A stretch of 64,000 nt of DNA from Macrostomum hystrix (Eukaryota > Platyhelminthes > Macrostomidae): positions 3,191,501 through 3,255,500 of the forward strand of contig CATNEN010000037.1 in assembly GCA_950097015.1 (NCBI GenBank), written 5' to 3'. The notes under the pieces were generated by a model. It saw only the letters and a program-made list of their open reading frames with translations, made no database searches and was not told where the DNA came from. The translations under genes and the position numbers were made by a program. Numbering within the stretch: the stretch's first letter is position 1; the number at the start of each line of letters is the position of its first letter. This document shows, in pieces, positions 1 through 12,803 of the stretch.

Positions 1-305
1 ATCAGTACATAAGCAAGGATTAAAGTAAAGGGAATCACAGGCTAAACCTTAATCCGTTTAATCCTCTCGTGAGCACATTGTAACACGATTTCATAAGCGA
101 CAGTATTTGCTCATAGGTTTTATATTTTTAAACAATCTGGACTACTGCATTTAATTAGGTAAAACTTTTGTGTACAAATATTATTAAGAATTCAATTAAA
201 CTACAGTTTTTTTAATTCTTTCATCTACGAAAAAAAACTGAAAATTTCCAGAGAAAATTTCTAGAATCGTTTTTGTATGCAGTAGCAGCAACAGCAGCAA
301 CAGTA

Positions 306-343
<38 letters not shown>

Positions 344-845
344 GGTTCTAGTGAACTGTAATTTCCTCGCAGCCCTGTGACAGTCTGTAATCAACCTTAC
401 GAGGAGGTCTCTGCCGTCTCTAGCTCAGGTGGGTCACTCGACGTATTAGGTAGAAATTACAGCGGCTAATTATCCGTCTTATTGTCCCACAGAGTCATAA
501 TTACACGTCAGTTTTCTCTAGCCGAAGTTTGAAAGGCGAATTTAGTTTTCTGTCAAGCTACGGGCAAAGGCTGCAGGAGAAGCTGTGGAATGAAAGCATC
601 TTTGGAGAAATGACAGCTTTCAGGAGGTGGGGTTGGGTCCTGAGAACAGCTCGAGTTAATTGAAGGCTAAAAAGGAAAGAATGGGACCTGGGCGGAGCAG
701 ATGTTGGCTAAATATCACCGCCGACTCACGAAAAAGGAATTGGGAAATGTGCTCCGCCCGTGTGGCAGTCAGTGCGCGAATCATTTATTTCCTTGTCAGG
801 CGATACCTTCGTGTAACGTAACTTGTTTTCTGACTGTCACTGTAG
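1..845. other. Non-coding stretch with a CAG/CAA microsatellite
   Basis: No convincing coding exon is seen. The only structured piece is a CAG/CAA-type trinucleotide run at about 279-342. The rest is AT-rich unique sequence with short ORFs only. Confidence 0.5.
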
Positions 846-1083
846 TTGATTACCATGGTAGATTCTGTCCATTATACTGACTCCTGAGCACACACGCTCA
901 TACACAGGGTATGTACATCTCATCGTCAGGTAGAGTACATCTTCCCCGAGTCTTTGAAATTTCACGATAAGCCTCCAAGCCTTCTCTCCGCGGCTGCACT
1001 CTAAATAAATGTGGCCTCGCTACGGAATCGAGCTCAGGGACCTTGGTGCGAGAGGAAAACGCGTTAGGCCGCTCTGCCACCCA
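846..1083 (-). mobile_element. SINE family 2, tRNA-derived, reverse orientation
   Basis: Read on the minus strand, this begins with a tRNA-like head (GGTGGCAGAGCGG box-A-like, then a CTCGCACCAAGG segment and a GAGCTCGATTCC box-B-like) followed by a body that matches, with substitutions, the copy at 35280-35648: shared words include GAGGCCACATTTATTT, GCAGCCGCGGAGAGAAGGC and TGTGTGCTCAGGAGTCAG. Two diverged dispersed copies sharing a tRNA-like 5' end identify a SINE. The 60-codon minus-strand ORF inside it is a by-product of the repeat. Confidence 0.75.
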
Positions 1084-1754
1084 CCAGTTGGTTGATTACC
1101 ATCCTTTAAATAATAACTTTTTAATAAATATTTAAACGTTCTTTAACGGAAAAATAAAAGTTTTCGATTGAAAATCAGCTAAAGTTATTTTATTCTCATC
1201 AACTAAAAACTAACGAAGTAACGAAGGTACAATAAGTCGTTACTCGCTCAACAACGAGCAGCAGACCTTCAAACTATCAAAATCCTGTTGTTTACCAGTC
1301 CCTCAGAAAATTTAACAGTCAGTCCTTCTCCTATTTTCCTAATTTATTCCACAATCGGGCTATATAACCGAGACGTGACGATAAATGCGACTTTCTGTTT
1401 TAATCCCTCAGGATTGAATAATGCTGAAAGAAGTATTTAATGTACAAATATATGCGTTCTGATACTGTCTTCTTTGAAAATTATTCAATAGATTTAATAT
1501 TGACTTTCGAGAGTAACAAGAAATCTAGTTAGAATTAGAAATTAATAGGAACTTCGGGTGAGAGAGAAAGCTGGGTAACAATAATCCCACAGTTTGACCC
1601 GAGTTTGCTCAGAGAACACGAAGCAGAAATCAGTTTCAATTAAAAATTTCTGGTGGAAAGAGCTAGGTAGCTGGTTATTCAATGAGATAAACACAATCTT
1701 CCAAAAACATTTCTAAAGGCAATGCAAATCTGATTCTCAATTCGTCCGATTCCC

Positions 1755-2275
1755 ATATTCAGCGGATTCCAAAGTCATCCGATTTCCCATTCGTCAGATT
1801 CCTATTTTTCGTCCGATTCCCAATTCTTCTGATTCCCAACTCGGCGGATTCCCAATTCGTCTGATTCCCAACTCGTCGGATTCCCAAATCTTCGGATTCC
1901 CAATTCTTCAGATTCCCAACTCGGCGGATTCCCAATTCGTCTGATTCCCAACTCGTCGGATTCCCAAATCGTCGGATTCCCAATTCTTCAGATTCCAAAT
2001 TCTTCAGATTCCCAAATCGTCGGATTCCCAATTCGTCTGATTCCCAACTCGGCGGATTACCAATTCGTCTGATTCTCAACTCGGCGGATTCCCAAATCGT
2101 CTGATTCCCAACTCGGCGGATTCCCAAATCGTCTGATTCCCAACTCGTCGGATTCCCAATTCGTCTGATTCGCATCTCGTCGGATTCCCAAATCGTCGGA
2201 TTCCCAATTCTTCAGATTCCCAATTCTTCAGATTCCCAAATCGTCGGATTCCCAATTCGTCTGATTCCCAAATCG
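1755..2275. repeat. Minisatellite, 16-bp unit
   Basis: About 30 copies of a 16-bp unit of the form GGATTCCCAAATCGTC, varying mainly at the AATTCGTC/ACTCGGC half. The open minus-strand frame through it exists only because three units make 48 bp, so it is not a gene. Confidence 0.9.
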
Positions 2276-2568
2276 GCTATGTAAAATAAGTCAGCTTCAA
2301 AGAGAGAATCGTTATATATACATTTGCACAGATTTGTGCATTTTGTTTTAATTTCTGACGGCGCAAATTATGGCGTAATTGTTAGCAAATATTAATTTGG
2401 ATTTAGTCAACACTTAGAATGGTTGTGAACAAGAGGACTCGACATTGACTGGAAGTGCACAGTAATAAATTAATTATTGCTAGTTTGAATAGCATATTTA
2501 AAGCTTGCTGGGTCGCCATTGGTTCCTAGAACAAAAAATAATTTTTCAAGTTTCTGCTTTACGCCTTA

Positions 2569-2760
2569 TTCACCCAGCTGTTAAATGGGCACCAGCATCA
2601 GCTGGGGTAATTGATGGTGGGTGTGGTGTCTGCCCTGTCCATGGACTGAAAAGCCGTACACAGCCTTCAGATGCGCTGCGCAATAGCTGCGGCTGTGCTG
2701 TCGGCTGCACATCTGACCTAGCTTGGGTAGGTGTAATCAATTATTATCGTCCGAGCATAT
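2569..2760 (+). mobile_element. SINE family 1, 5'-truncated copy
   Basis: Contains the SINE-1 body: CACCCAGCTGTTAAATGGG, then ATCAGCTGGGGTAATTGA, GTCCATGGACTGAA, GCCGTACACAGCC and GCTGTGCTGTCGGC, in the same order as the copies at 7.7, 35.1, 43.3 and 56.5 kb. The tRNA-like head is absent, as expected of 5' truncation. It lies in an intergenic stretch downstream of the GPCR gene. Confidence 0.75.
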
Positions 2761-3302
2761 GCATAAAATATACAAGTATTTAGTTATGCGATAAAAAAAA
2801 TTAATTGCAACACCAAAACAGTTCGAAAGTAAAATTTAGACAATAGAAAAAGCAGGAAAAACAATACTCAGTATGTTAGTGAAATGTGATTTTTAATTTC
2901 TAAGCTATTTTGCATGATTTGTTCAAGAAACAACACGAGGCCGTTGACAACAACTTGGAACAGACTCAGATTAAGTGAGCACAACAACAAAATTCTTATA
3001 AAATTAATGATCGATCATGATCGGCTACCAGCTGTTTGAGAAAACTCAAATCTCATTGTGCCGCGAGTCGATTCAGTTAAACAAAATCCATTCTGTCGCC
3101 GACATTGCCCGCGAGGGCCACGAGAATGAGGAGATTGGGAAGGGGATAACGGTGTCAATGACCACTCAAACTCATCGGAGCTCATGTTCAACATAAATGT
3201 CTTCACCTCCGATTTTAAAATATCAACAAAATACACTTGTAGTTTAATCGAGCAGAACATTCGATTAAAATTCCAGGCCTAATCTCGTATTTAAAATTCT
3301 GA

Positions 3303-3308
3303 TTTATT
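3303..3308 (-). terminator. Candidate polyadenylation signal for the GPCR gene
   Basis: AATAAA on the minus strand, about 70 bp beyond the GPCR stop codon. Position and orientation fit; nothing else confirms use. Confidence 0.45.
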
Positions 3309-3378
3309 CTAGAAAGTTACTTTAGCAACCCCATACTACCGCAAACAGCATGCTAACAATATCCTCTGCTATGCGTAA

Positions 3379-6300
3379 TCACGGTGAGCAGTCAGTCAGA
3401 GGCAGCAGTGGCACCTGAGCTGCATCGCACTTCCCGCCACCGCCGTCTCCGCCGCTATCATCATAGCTACCACCTCCAGCAGTTCGGCGGCTCGTAGTAT
3501 CGACGGCTGACAATGGTGATGCGTCCAATGTCTGCTGCTGCTGCTGCTGCTGCTGAATCAGAGACGGCGAGTCCTGCGGCACCAGCGGCGCCGGCTCCTG
3601 CTTGCAGCGGCCCTGCCTCCGAGCTCTGTCGGTGTTTGTGTTCCTCAGATAATAGGCCTCACGTTCTCGGAGCTTCTCGCGCCTCTGCCGGGCCTGACGA
3701 AGGCAGTCGCAGCAGCAGATTAGGAGGGCCAGCTGCAACAGGCGGCACAGCAGGTCCTTGGCGTGGGCTCGGTACTGCGGTCCGGTCAGCAGGTAGATCA
3801 GAAAGTTCAGCGAATAGTGCGATATGGACACCTCGTCGATGATCTTCTTGATGCGAACGCTGAGGAAATAGTTGCGCCACTTGGCGTCCGTCATGACCAG
3901 CTCGTCTGGCAGAGTGTCGTTGCCATAGTTGTTCGTGTTCTGCAGCGCGTATACCATACCGGCTGGCAGTGAGGTCAGGATGACAAAGAAGGACACGCAG
4001 ACCAGGGTTACAGTTGTTGATCGAAAGCGTCTTTCAACACTGTCGGCCAGGAGGTCGCCATTTTCGCCGCTTTCGCGACCGCCACCGCCGTTGCCGCCGT
4101 CACCGCGAACAACAGCCGGGGTGAATCGCTTGCTGCTCTCTGTGATGCGGCGAAGCTCGCGCACAACCAGCAGATTGAAGGCCAAGGCGGTGACTGGCAC
4201 CATGCCGCTGAACAGAGTCTCCGTGATGACAGAGTACACAGTCCACATCGGGTTTGTCTCGGTGTTAAACACGCAAGTCTTGTTGGTTGTGTTGTAGTAC
4301 CTGAGAGATTAACGAGCCACATAAATCTTCCAATATACTAAAATCCCCTATACTAAAATCCCCTATACTAAAATTCACAACTATATTTCTATCTATATAT
4401 AGGAACCTTGGATTAACTTGACACTGCGTGGACCGAATTTCGTGGGGTTTTCTACATTCGATGCGTATTGTTTGCGCGCTAATTTCACGCGCTAATTACA
4501 CGTAATTTCACTAAAAAATTGCTGCATTCTAAATGGGATAAAAGTTCGAAAAACAAGATTTTTGCCATTTTTTGAAAGGTCAAACCATCTTGGCCTATTG
4601 AGAATTTCACTGACTGCCGCTGAATTGGAATTGCATCGTCAACTTGCGCAACACCCCCTAGCTGACTGAGTGAAGTGACTGACTGAGCCTGCACGATCTG
4701 GACACAAATTTGAAATAAATGTACACAACCTAAGTTACTCTATTTTCTCACTTCATTGTACAAAGCCAGAGCTTTGAGAATTCATTTTATAAGGCTGATT
4801 TTTGCATCCACAATCCAACAGTCGGAGTAGCCGATGTGTAGGCACTAGGAATAGGTTAGGCTAGGCTAGTCGAAGTGTCCCTGGTTCTACTCTGCACTGC
4901 GTCAAATCAATTAAACTAATTGTCAGTCAGTAGTGATGGATGCGAAGCGAAAATTTTTATTTACTTTTGAAAATATAGGGAAAACTTTCAATTTACTTCT
5001 GCATGGCAAAATGAGAGTTTGAATCATGGCTAAACCAGAGTTTGAATCATGGCTAAACCAGAGTTTGAATCATGGCAAAAATGAGTTTGAATCAAGGCAA
5101 AATCAGAGTTTGAATCATGGCTAAACCAGAGTTTGAATCATGGCAAAAATGAGTTTGAATCAAGGCAAAATCAGAATTTGAATCATGGCAAAACCAGAGT
5201 TTGAATCATGGCTAAACCAGAGTTTGAATCATGGCTAAACCAGAGTTTGAATCATGGCAAAACAGAGTTTGAATCAAGGCAAAATCAGAGTTTGAATCAT
5301 GGCTAAACCAGCGTTTGAATCATGGCTAAACCAGAGTGTGAATCATGGCAAAACCAGAGTTTGAATCATGGCTAAACCAGAGTTTGAATCATGGCTAAAC
5401 CAGAGTGTGAATCATGGCAAAACCAGAGTTTGAATCATGGCTAAACCAGTGTTTGAATCATGGCTAAACCAGAGTTTGAATCATGGCTAAACCAGAGTTT
5501 GAATCATGGCTAAACCAGAGTTTGAATCATGGCAAAACCATAGTTTGAATCATGGCAAAATCAGAGTTTGAATCATGGCTAAACCAGCGTTTGAATCATG
5601 GCTAAACCAGAGTGTGAATCATGGCAAAATCAGAGTTTGAATCATGGAAAAAATTTTCTTTTGTCATTGAATTGAATTCTCTACATTTTGATTTTGTTAT
5701 CTTACGAGTATAACGTCATAATGATATTTGTATGATAATAATTTGCCTATTATTCATTTAATTGTTGTTCTTCACAATTTTCTACAAAAGCAGCTAATAT
5801 AAAAATTCAACTGGGGATCAACGTCAACTGGGGGATCATTGTCAACTGGGGGATCATTATCAACTGGGGGATCATCATCAACTGGGGGATCATTGTCAAC
5901 TGGGGGATCATTGTCAAGTGGGGGATCATCATCAACTGGGGGATCATCATCAACTGGGGGATCATTGTCAACTGGGGGATCATTGTCAACTGGGGGATCA
6001 TTGTCAACTGGGGGATCATTGTAGCTTAAAAAAGGCTGAAAATACAGCTGCCAAAAGTATATACTAAACTAATTAAAATTATTTCTGCTCCCCGAAGGGG
6101 GCAAATCAAAGTTTGAAATATTCGAAAAATCGTTTTCCTAGAATTACCTGAACTCTAACGAGATGAGGCTCCACAGTCCGACAGCCGCCATCATGGCGAC
6201 GGTGACGAAGCAGGCTCGCCTTGGCGTGCAGAGCGAATCGCGTCGGAATGGAAAACAGATTGCAATCCAGCGCTCCACTGTGAAGCATAGAACCAGGGCT

Positions 6301-6665
6301 GGCGACAGGTACTGGGCCGTAAGCAGCAGCACGGGAATCAGGGTGCAGCTCATCATGTTCTCGTAGTTGAAACCCCAGGCCTCGCGCAGTTCTTGAAACG
6401 GATGCATGGCCAGGAATAGCAGGTCCCAGACTGATAGGGCGGCCAGGTACACAGCTGACGAGTTGTCGCGTCGCACCTTCGGCTTCATCCAGACGCAGGC
6501 GCTGAGCAAGTTACCAAATAATCCCAGGGCGTACCAAAGCGGCGTGATGCTCCGATCAATCAGCAAAATTGTGGGATCGAAGCGTTCAAACAGTTGCACC
6601 ATTGTGGCGTAACGGGACCGCATCGAGCTGTTGTTGCTGTCGGTTATAATGTCTGAGACTGTCAT
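3379..6665 (-). CDS. Rhodopsin-family neuropeptide GPCR, FMRFamide-receptor-like, two exons
   Basis: Exon 1 is 6665-6148 and exon 2 is 4300-3379 on the minus strand. The donor CAG|GTAATT and acceptor CTCTCAG|GTAC join in phase to give 479 aa. Exon 1 carries TM1-TM4: GN in TM1 (N52), SVWDLL in TM2 (D81), conserved Cys107 at the top of TM3, and ERW at 131-133 in place of DRY. Exon 2 opens with extracellular loop 2, whose Cys182 can pair with Cys107, then TM5, a Gly/acidic intracellular loop 3, TM6 with a SLP motif, and TM7 with NFLIY in place of NPxxY. A long tail with a Cys cluster and a polyglutamine run follows. These variants are typical of protostome FMRFamide/FRPR-type peptide receptors; the ligand cannot be read from sequence. 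The family is clear, the subfamily tentative. Confidence 0.88.
4985..5648. repeat. Minisatellite, 23-bp unit, in the GPCR intron
   Basis: About 28 copies of a 23-bp unit with core GAGTTTGAATCATGGC and variant CTAAACCA/AAAATCA ends. It lies wholly inside the 4301-6147 intron of the minus-strand receptor gene. Confidence 0.9.
5812..6023. repeat. Minisatellite, 18-bp unit, in the GPCR intron
   Basis: About 12 copies of CAACTGGGGGATCATTGT with TTG/ATC/TCA variants. This is a second, unrelated array in the same intron. Open frames on both strands are repeat artefacts (18 is a multiple of three). Confidence 0.9.
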
Positions 6666-6734
6666 GGTGTGGTGGCCTTGTGCTGCGTCTGCAATCGTGT
6701 GGTCAGGTTGTGCTTGGCAACTTCAGCATGAGAA

Positions 6735-7690
6735 AAAGAGGACTCAGATGGGAGTTTGAGAACTCAGACAGGAGTTTGAGAACTCAGACAGGAGTTTGAG
6801 AACTCAGACAGGAGTTTGAGGACTCAGATGGGAGTTTGAGGACTCAGACAGGAGTTTGAGGACTCAGACAGGAGTTTGAGAACTCAGACAGGAGTTTGAG
6901 AACTCAGACAGGAGTTTGAGTACTCAGATGGGAGTTTGAGGACTCAGATGGGAGTTTGAGGACTCAGATGGGAGTTTGAGGACTCAGACAGGAGTTTGAG
7001 GACTCAGACAGGAGTTTGAGAACTCAGACAGGAGTTTGAGTACTCAGACAGGAGTTTGAGGACTCAGACCGGAGTTTGAGAACTCAGACAGGAGTTTGAG
7101 AACTCAGACAGGAGTTTGAGAACTCAGACAGGAGTTTGAGAACTCAGACAGGAGTTTGAGAACTCAGACAGGAGTTTGAGAACTCAGACAGGAGTTTGAG
7201 AACTCAGACAGGAGTTTGAGAACTCAGACAGGAGTTTGAGAACTCAGACCGGAGTTTGAGGACTCAGACAGGAGTTTGAGGACTCAGATGGGAGTTTGAG
7301 GACTCAGACAGGAGTTTGAGAGCTCAGACCGGAGTTTGAGGACTCAGACAGGAGTTTGAGGACTCAGACCGGAGTTTGAGAACTCAGACAGGAGTTTGAG
7401 AACTCAGACAGGAGTTTGAGAACTCAGACAGGAGTTTGAGAACTCAGACAGGAGTTTGAGAACTCAGACAGGAGTTTGAGAACTCAGACAGGAGTTTGAG
7501 AACTCAGACAGGAGTTTGAGAACTCAGACAGGAGTTTGAGAACTCAGACAGGAGTTTGAGAACTCAGACAGGAGTTTGAGAACTCAGACAGGAGTTTGAG
7601 AACTCAGACAGGAGTTTGAGAACTCAGACAGGAGTTTGAGGACTCAGACAGGAGTTTGAGGACTCAGACCGGAGTTTGAGGACTCAGATA
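6735..7690. repeat. Minisatellite, 20-bp unit, upstream of the GPCR
   Basis: About 47 copies of the 20-bp unit GGAGTTTGAGAACTCAGACA with exact 20-bp register; variants are AA/GA/TA before CTCAGA and ACA/ATG/ACC at the end. It starts about 70 bp upstream of the receptor's initiation codon, so it would lie in the 5' flank or a 5' intron of that gene. Confidence 0.92.
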
Positions 7691-7696
7691 CAGAGA

Positions 7697-7920
7697 TGTC
7701 TCAACGAATTGACTCACGAATTGAAGGTCTGGTGTTCGATTCCCGACTCCAACTAAACAATTTGTGTCCTTTAGCAAGACACTTAACTATGTTTAGCTTC
7801 ATTCCACCCAGCTGTTAAACTGAAAACAGCATTAGCTGAGGTAATAACAGAGGGTGGATGTGGCGTGCCCCCCAGTCCATGGACTGAACAGCCGTTCGCA
7901 GCCTCTTTAATCAATTATTA
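7697..7920 (+). mobile_element. SINE family 1, nearly full-length copy
   Basis: Retains part of the tRNA-like head, including the box-B-like GGTGTTCGATTCCCGACTCC, followed by the SINE-1 body (CACCCAGCTGTTAAA, GTCCATGGACTGAACAGCCG, CAGCC). It begins directly at the edge of the 20-bp minisatellite. Confidence 0.75.
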
Positions 7921-8990
7921 TATTTTTTCTCATCCTAAAACTCATTTAAAGGATGCTTCAATATCCATTTAGATTTTCAAACTCTATACTTAATACCAAC
8001 GATACTATAGTTAGAGTATTAGTTATGCTTACTCTATGCTTAGTCGCACAATGCATCAGTTCGCTAAAATCCCTACAGACTAAAATCCGCCTAGATGTCC
8101 TATCCGTTGCTGCAACAGCGAGGGAAAATTATTACAGGGTTAATTTCATTAGAAAATAGGAGACGCAGTCCAGTATGTCTGGTGGGCATATCTACTCAGT
8201 GCGCGAGCTCACACATGGAGCTCAGTCAGCCGAGAATCCGACAGCCTTCCTATTTTAGCGGCCAGTCTTGTTCCTTCTTTAGAATTTCGGCTTCTATAGA
8301 TGCGGAGCTGTTGCTCATTGAAAAAATCGGAAACTAGGAAAAAAATATTTCACAATCCCTTAAACAGGAGAAAGACCTCGGTGTATTCATACACTCACAT
8401 TATTTCTGCATTCTGCATCTCTAAAAATATTCATCCAGACGACATAAAACTACAGAACACGGGCAAAACATTTCCGCCCTATGCGACGAAAAGGACTTCC
8501 AGAATCACAAAACATCGGCATTGTCGAGATATTGAATGATTCTCGTCGGGGTGTGTGGTGGCAAAAGCTTTTCTGATATTTTCTATAGTAAGCCAGTTAT
8601 TTAGCTAGGTCTTGGAGACAAGTTTGTTCATCGTTTAGTCTCAGTGTGGCTCAACTTCTAGACGCCAGAACAGGATGTGAGCTTGGCAAGTTGAGATGAA
8701 AAAATCACCCGGTAGGTTGAGTTAAGACTTAAAGACTGAAAAAGTGCGCACAAAGACACTCGTTTTCTAGGCTAAACTAAAAGCCAAGAAGCTCTAGATT
8801 TGCACTAAAAAGTTTCTTGAATGAAAAATGCTACTTTCACCTGTCAAAACTGTTATTTGTGGTAATTTGTTTCCTCTTTAGAAGCAGGCTTTTTAAAGAG
8901 TTGATTTAATTTTCAAACTAATAACGCATTAATAAATTTTTTTTGGATTAACAGACTTGGCCCGTAGGCTGCTGCCCCCTCAGAATCCGA
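7921..8990. other. Non-coding interval
   Basis: Several overlapping short ORFs, none with a recognisable domain, signal peptide or splice context. No repeat structure seen. Confidence 0.4.
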
Positions 8991-8995
8991 AAATT

Positions 8996-9905
8996 CGACA
9001 CCTTATCCCTGCCCCATCTCTCCCCTGCCCCATCTCTCCCCTGCCCCATCTCTCCCCTGCCCCATCTCTCCCCTGCCCCATCTCTCCCCTGCCCCATCTC
9101 TCCCCTGCCCCATCTCTCCCCTGCCCCATCTCTCCCCTGCCCCATCTCTCCACTGCCCCATCTCTCCCCTGCCCCATCTCTCCCCTGCCCCATCTCTCCC
9201 CTGCCCCATCTCTCCCCTGCCCCATCTCTCCAATGCATCATCTCTCCCCTGCCTCATCTTTCCCCTGCCCCATCTCTCCCCTGCCCCATCTCTCCAATGC
9301 ATCATCTCTCCCCTGCCTCATCTCTCCCTTGCCCCATCTCTCCCCTGCCCCATCTCTCCCCTGCCCCATCTCTCCCCTGCCCCATCTCTCCCCTGCCCCA
9401 TCTCTCCCCTGCCCCATCTCTCCCCTGCCCCATCTCTCCCCTGCCCCATCTCTCCCCTGCCCCATCTCTCCAATGCATCATCTCTCCCCTGCCCCATCTC
9501 TCCCCTGCCTCATCTCTCCAATGCATCATCTCTCCAATGCATCATCTCTCCCCTGCCTCATCTCTCCCCTGCCTCATCTCTCCCCTGCCTCATCTCTCCC
9601 CTGCCTCATCTCTCCCCTGCCTCATCTCTCCCCTGCCCCATCTCTCCCCTGCCTCATCTCTCCCCTGCCTCATCTCTCCCCTGCCTCATCTCTCCCCTGC
9701 CTCATCTCTCCCCTGCCTCATCTCTCCCCTGCCTCATCTCTCCCCTGCCTCATCTCTCCCCTGCCTCATCTCTCCCCTGCCTCATCTCTCCCCTGCCTCA
9801 TCTCTCCCCTGCCTCATCTCTCCCCTGTCTCATCTCTCCCCTGTCCCATCTCCCCTGTCTCATCTCTCCCCTGTCTCATCTCTCCCCTGTCCCATCTCTC
9901 CCCGT
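8996..9905. repeat. Minisatellite, 16-bp pyrimidine-rich unit
   Basis: About 57 copies of a 16-bp unit CTGCCCCATCTCTCCC, with CTGCCTC, CTGTCTC and CAATGCATC variants clustered in blocks, showing sequential local amplification. Open frames on both strands (up to 333 codons) arise from the repeat and are not genes. Confidence 0.92.
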
Positions 9906-9909
9906 CTGC

Positions 9910-10765
9910 TCAGTCATGCACCACTCAACCTGCCCGTTTAGAAGTGATATTTTTGTGATAAAGCAGTATAAAGGAAAACAGCACCATATTTCCCGTCAAG
10001 TGCAGTGCTTTGGAAATTCGATCTGTCAGGCAAACAGAACTTTCTTCTCATCCGGTGGGGCTTGTGGAACAATTTTTGACATCCCTAACTATATTGATCT
10101 ACCAGCGAAAATCACTGCTATTCGATTCTAATAATGTATTGACTTGCAAAGTATTAATTTTCCCACATTTCAAGAACTGGTTTAGTAGCATGCATACATA
10201 AAGTTGGTTATATAGTAACCGATTAAATGGTTGCACTTTTCAATTGTCTTGATTTTGAAATGCTCCACGTTCTGACACGAAATTTATAAATTTGGATCAT
10301 TTAAAATTTTCCTCATCGGAAAGAAAAGTTTAACTCTCATTAGACTGATTGGTCAAGTAGTTCTTGATTTTCAAAGGAATTATTGAATGTGCATAATCGT
10401 CTATAATATTCTTGCTCCATTCCTTATGTTGTAATTTGAACAAAAAATACTTTGCAACATCATAGAACTTTTGTTAATGAAAGTAGGCAAAAACTCTGAG
10501 CTATCATGCTGGCGAATAAGAGTGTTAATCTGACGGAGATTAGCACTGAAAGTTTTCACTGTGCTTCACCAGGAGATAAGAGACTGAGTAACTTTTGAGT
10601 TAAAAAATTATATAAGATTGACAGGCGTAAAGGTGGACTGGAGGTGCGAAATCTTTTTATGCAAATCAGAGCAACTTAAGCAGATAAGAAAACTCGCTGC
10701 CAAATGAGAAGATACGACTCCGCTTATAATGCAGACTCATTCTCTTAACATAGTGTATGCGGATT
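9910..10765. other. Unique AT-rich interval before the TATC block
   Basis: No gene, repeat family or RNA structure recognised. Confidence 0.4.
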
Positions 10766-10769
10766 GGAA

Positions 10770-11400
<631 letters not shown>

Positions 11401-11729
11401 AAAAAAAAATTTTTATCGTTTGCTACCCACCCATTCCTGGTTGATGGTTAGCGATGCTTCATTCATTTTTTTATTTGACTCTAAGACCTTTAAGTCTCTG
11501 GCACCTTTTTAGTTGGCTGCATGTACACTTGTTCATCGTGCCTGCTCAGCCTATCCACTCTCAATACCATTTATTTGTCGCTGTAAAAGTCTCGCTCAAA
11601 CTTCGCTCTCTTCGCTTCTCAAATAAACGGACCCTGACGAAGGCCCAGAAAGGGCCGAAATATTGGTCGACTGATTCAACTTGCAATTAAGAGAGATTCC
11701 TACTCTGTGTGCGTGGTTTCTTTACATTC
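11401..11729 (+). mobile_element. Penelope-like element terminal fragment, family A
   Basis: A 329-bp insert flanked on both sides by TATC repeats. Its 3' part contains a hammerhead-like core (CTGACGA ... GAAA) and a terminus with GTGTGCGTGG, which parallels the family-B element's end at 17613-17731 (same core, then GCGTGCGTGGCC) although most other bases differ. It is therefore read as a 5'-truncated 3' end of a related but distinct PLE. No coding sequence remains. Confidence 0.7.
11629..11669 (+). ncRNA. Hammerhead-type ribozyme, PLE family A
   Basis: Core CTGACGA at 11634-11640; stem II GGCCC/GGGCC with loop AGAAA; GAAA at 11657-11660; short helix III TATT; and stem I formed by GACC (11630-11633) with GGTC (11665-11668). 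This is the minimal type I hammerhead layout known from PLE terminal repeats. Cleavage is predicted just before GGTC. Confidence 0.72.
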
Positions 11730-11745
11730 GTCTATCTATCTATCC

Positions 11746-11778
<33 letters not shown>

Positions 11779-11779
11779 G
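11730..11779. repeat. (TATC)n microsatellite between two PLEs
   Basis: A short TATC array with one CCATC interruption, between the 3' end of the family-A fragment and the 5' breakpoint of the family-B partial copy. The last units grade into GATAGAGAGAAAG. Confidence 0.9.
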
Positions 11780-11795
11780 ATAGAGAGAAAGTTAG

Positions 11796-12803
11796 AGTAA
11801 AGAGAAAGTTAACTTCCTAGACTGCTATGTTGGCCTAACTACACATGATAATAAGAGAAAACTGACTTGCTCGATCTACTTCAAACCCACTGACTCTCGC
11901 CAACTTTTGAACCCAAACTCATTCCACCCGAAGCACACCTTTAAGGGTATTTTGAAATCCCAGTTCCTACGCTATGCACGTCGCTGCACATTCAAAGCCG
12001 ACTTTGACCAGGCCAGCAGCGACCTGATGGGCATATTAAAGAAGCAGGGTTATTCAGTCCGTCTGATTCGGAACGCGAAAAAATCTGCCCTCAGACAGTT
12101 AGGCTTCTACCCGGATTGTCTTTGGGAGTTTGGTTTCCTATTCTGTGACACCCCTGGCTGCGACTTGTGCAAGGAGCACGGCCAATTCGGCCAGGTCTGC
12201 CCTGGCTCCAATTCTACGAAAATGGTCTACAGAATCTGCCAAAAAGTCCGCTGCGATTCAAGAAACACTGTCTACGCTATTCTTTGCAAAGCTTGCGATA
12301 GCAGCTGCGTTTATGTAGGTGAGACAGGTGGGGCTCTAAAGACTCGACTCAAGGCCCACCTGAGCGACATCAGACTAACCAAGGACACCCCAGTTGCAAG
12401 GCATTTTTGCGCTTCAGGTCACAACCTCCAGGATTTACGCTTCATGGGACTGTGGTACATCAGTCCTGAGAGTGACACCGACAAGGCGGCAGCTCAACGC
12501 AAACGCCGTGACATGGAGCAGAAACTCATAGACTTATTAAGCACCATGGCTCCCGCTGGAATAAACACAGCTGACAATAACAAAAGTGCATGCATTCCCA
12601 TAGTGATTCCATTCAGTGACCACTCTGCAAGCACTATACGTAAAATGCGCACTGCCATATCTGAGCACGCACAGGGTCTGAACACTGTAGCTGCGTACAC
12701 CAAGTCCCGCTCGTTAAAAGACATACTCTGCCCCTCAAGACTTCCAACTCTGATCGATTGTACGCTTAACCACATTTCAGAGGAGACGTACTCATCCAAC
12801 TGA
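11796..12803 (+). pseudogene. 5'-truncated PLE ORF2 copy (RT tail plus GIY-YIG domain)
   Basis: Open in the same frame as residues 414-748 of the downstream ORF2 and reading the same protein. It starts abruptly at the truncation point, with a TAG immediately upstream in frame (11793-11795) and no initiator. It is the coding part of the left pseudo-LTR. It lacks the palm catalytic motifs, so it cannot encode a working RT, but the whole endonuclease region is intact. Confidence 0.88.

Noticed and set aside
8957-9958. 333-codon ORF rich in Leu, Pro and Ser, with counter-strand Gly/Arg-rich ORFs
   Set aside because: Pure 16-bp minisatellite read in all frames; all three phases of the repeat appear in one frame as the 48-bp super-period.
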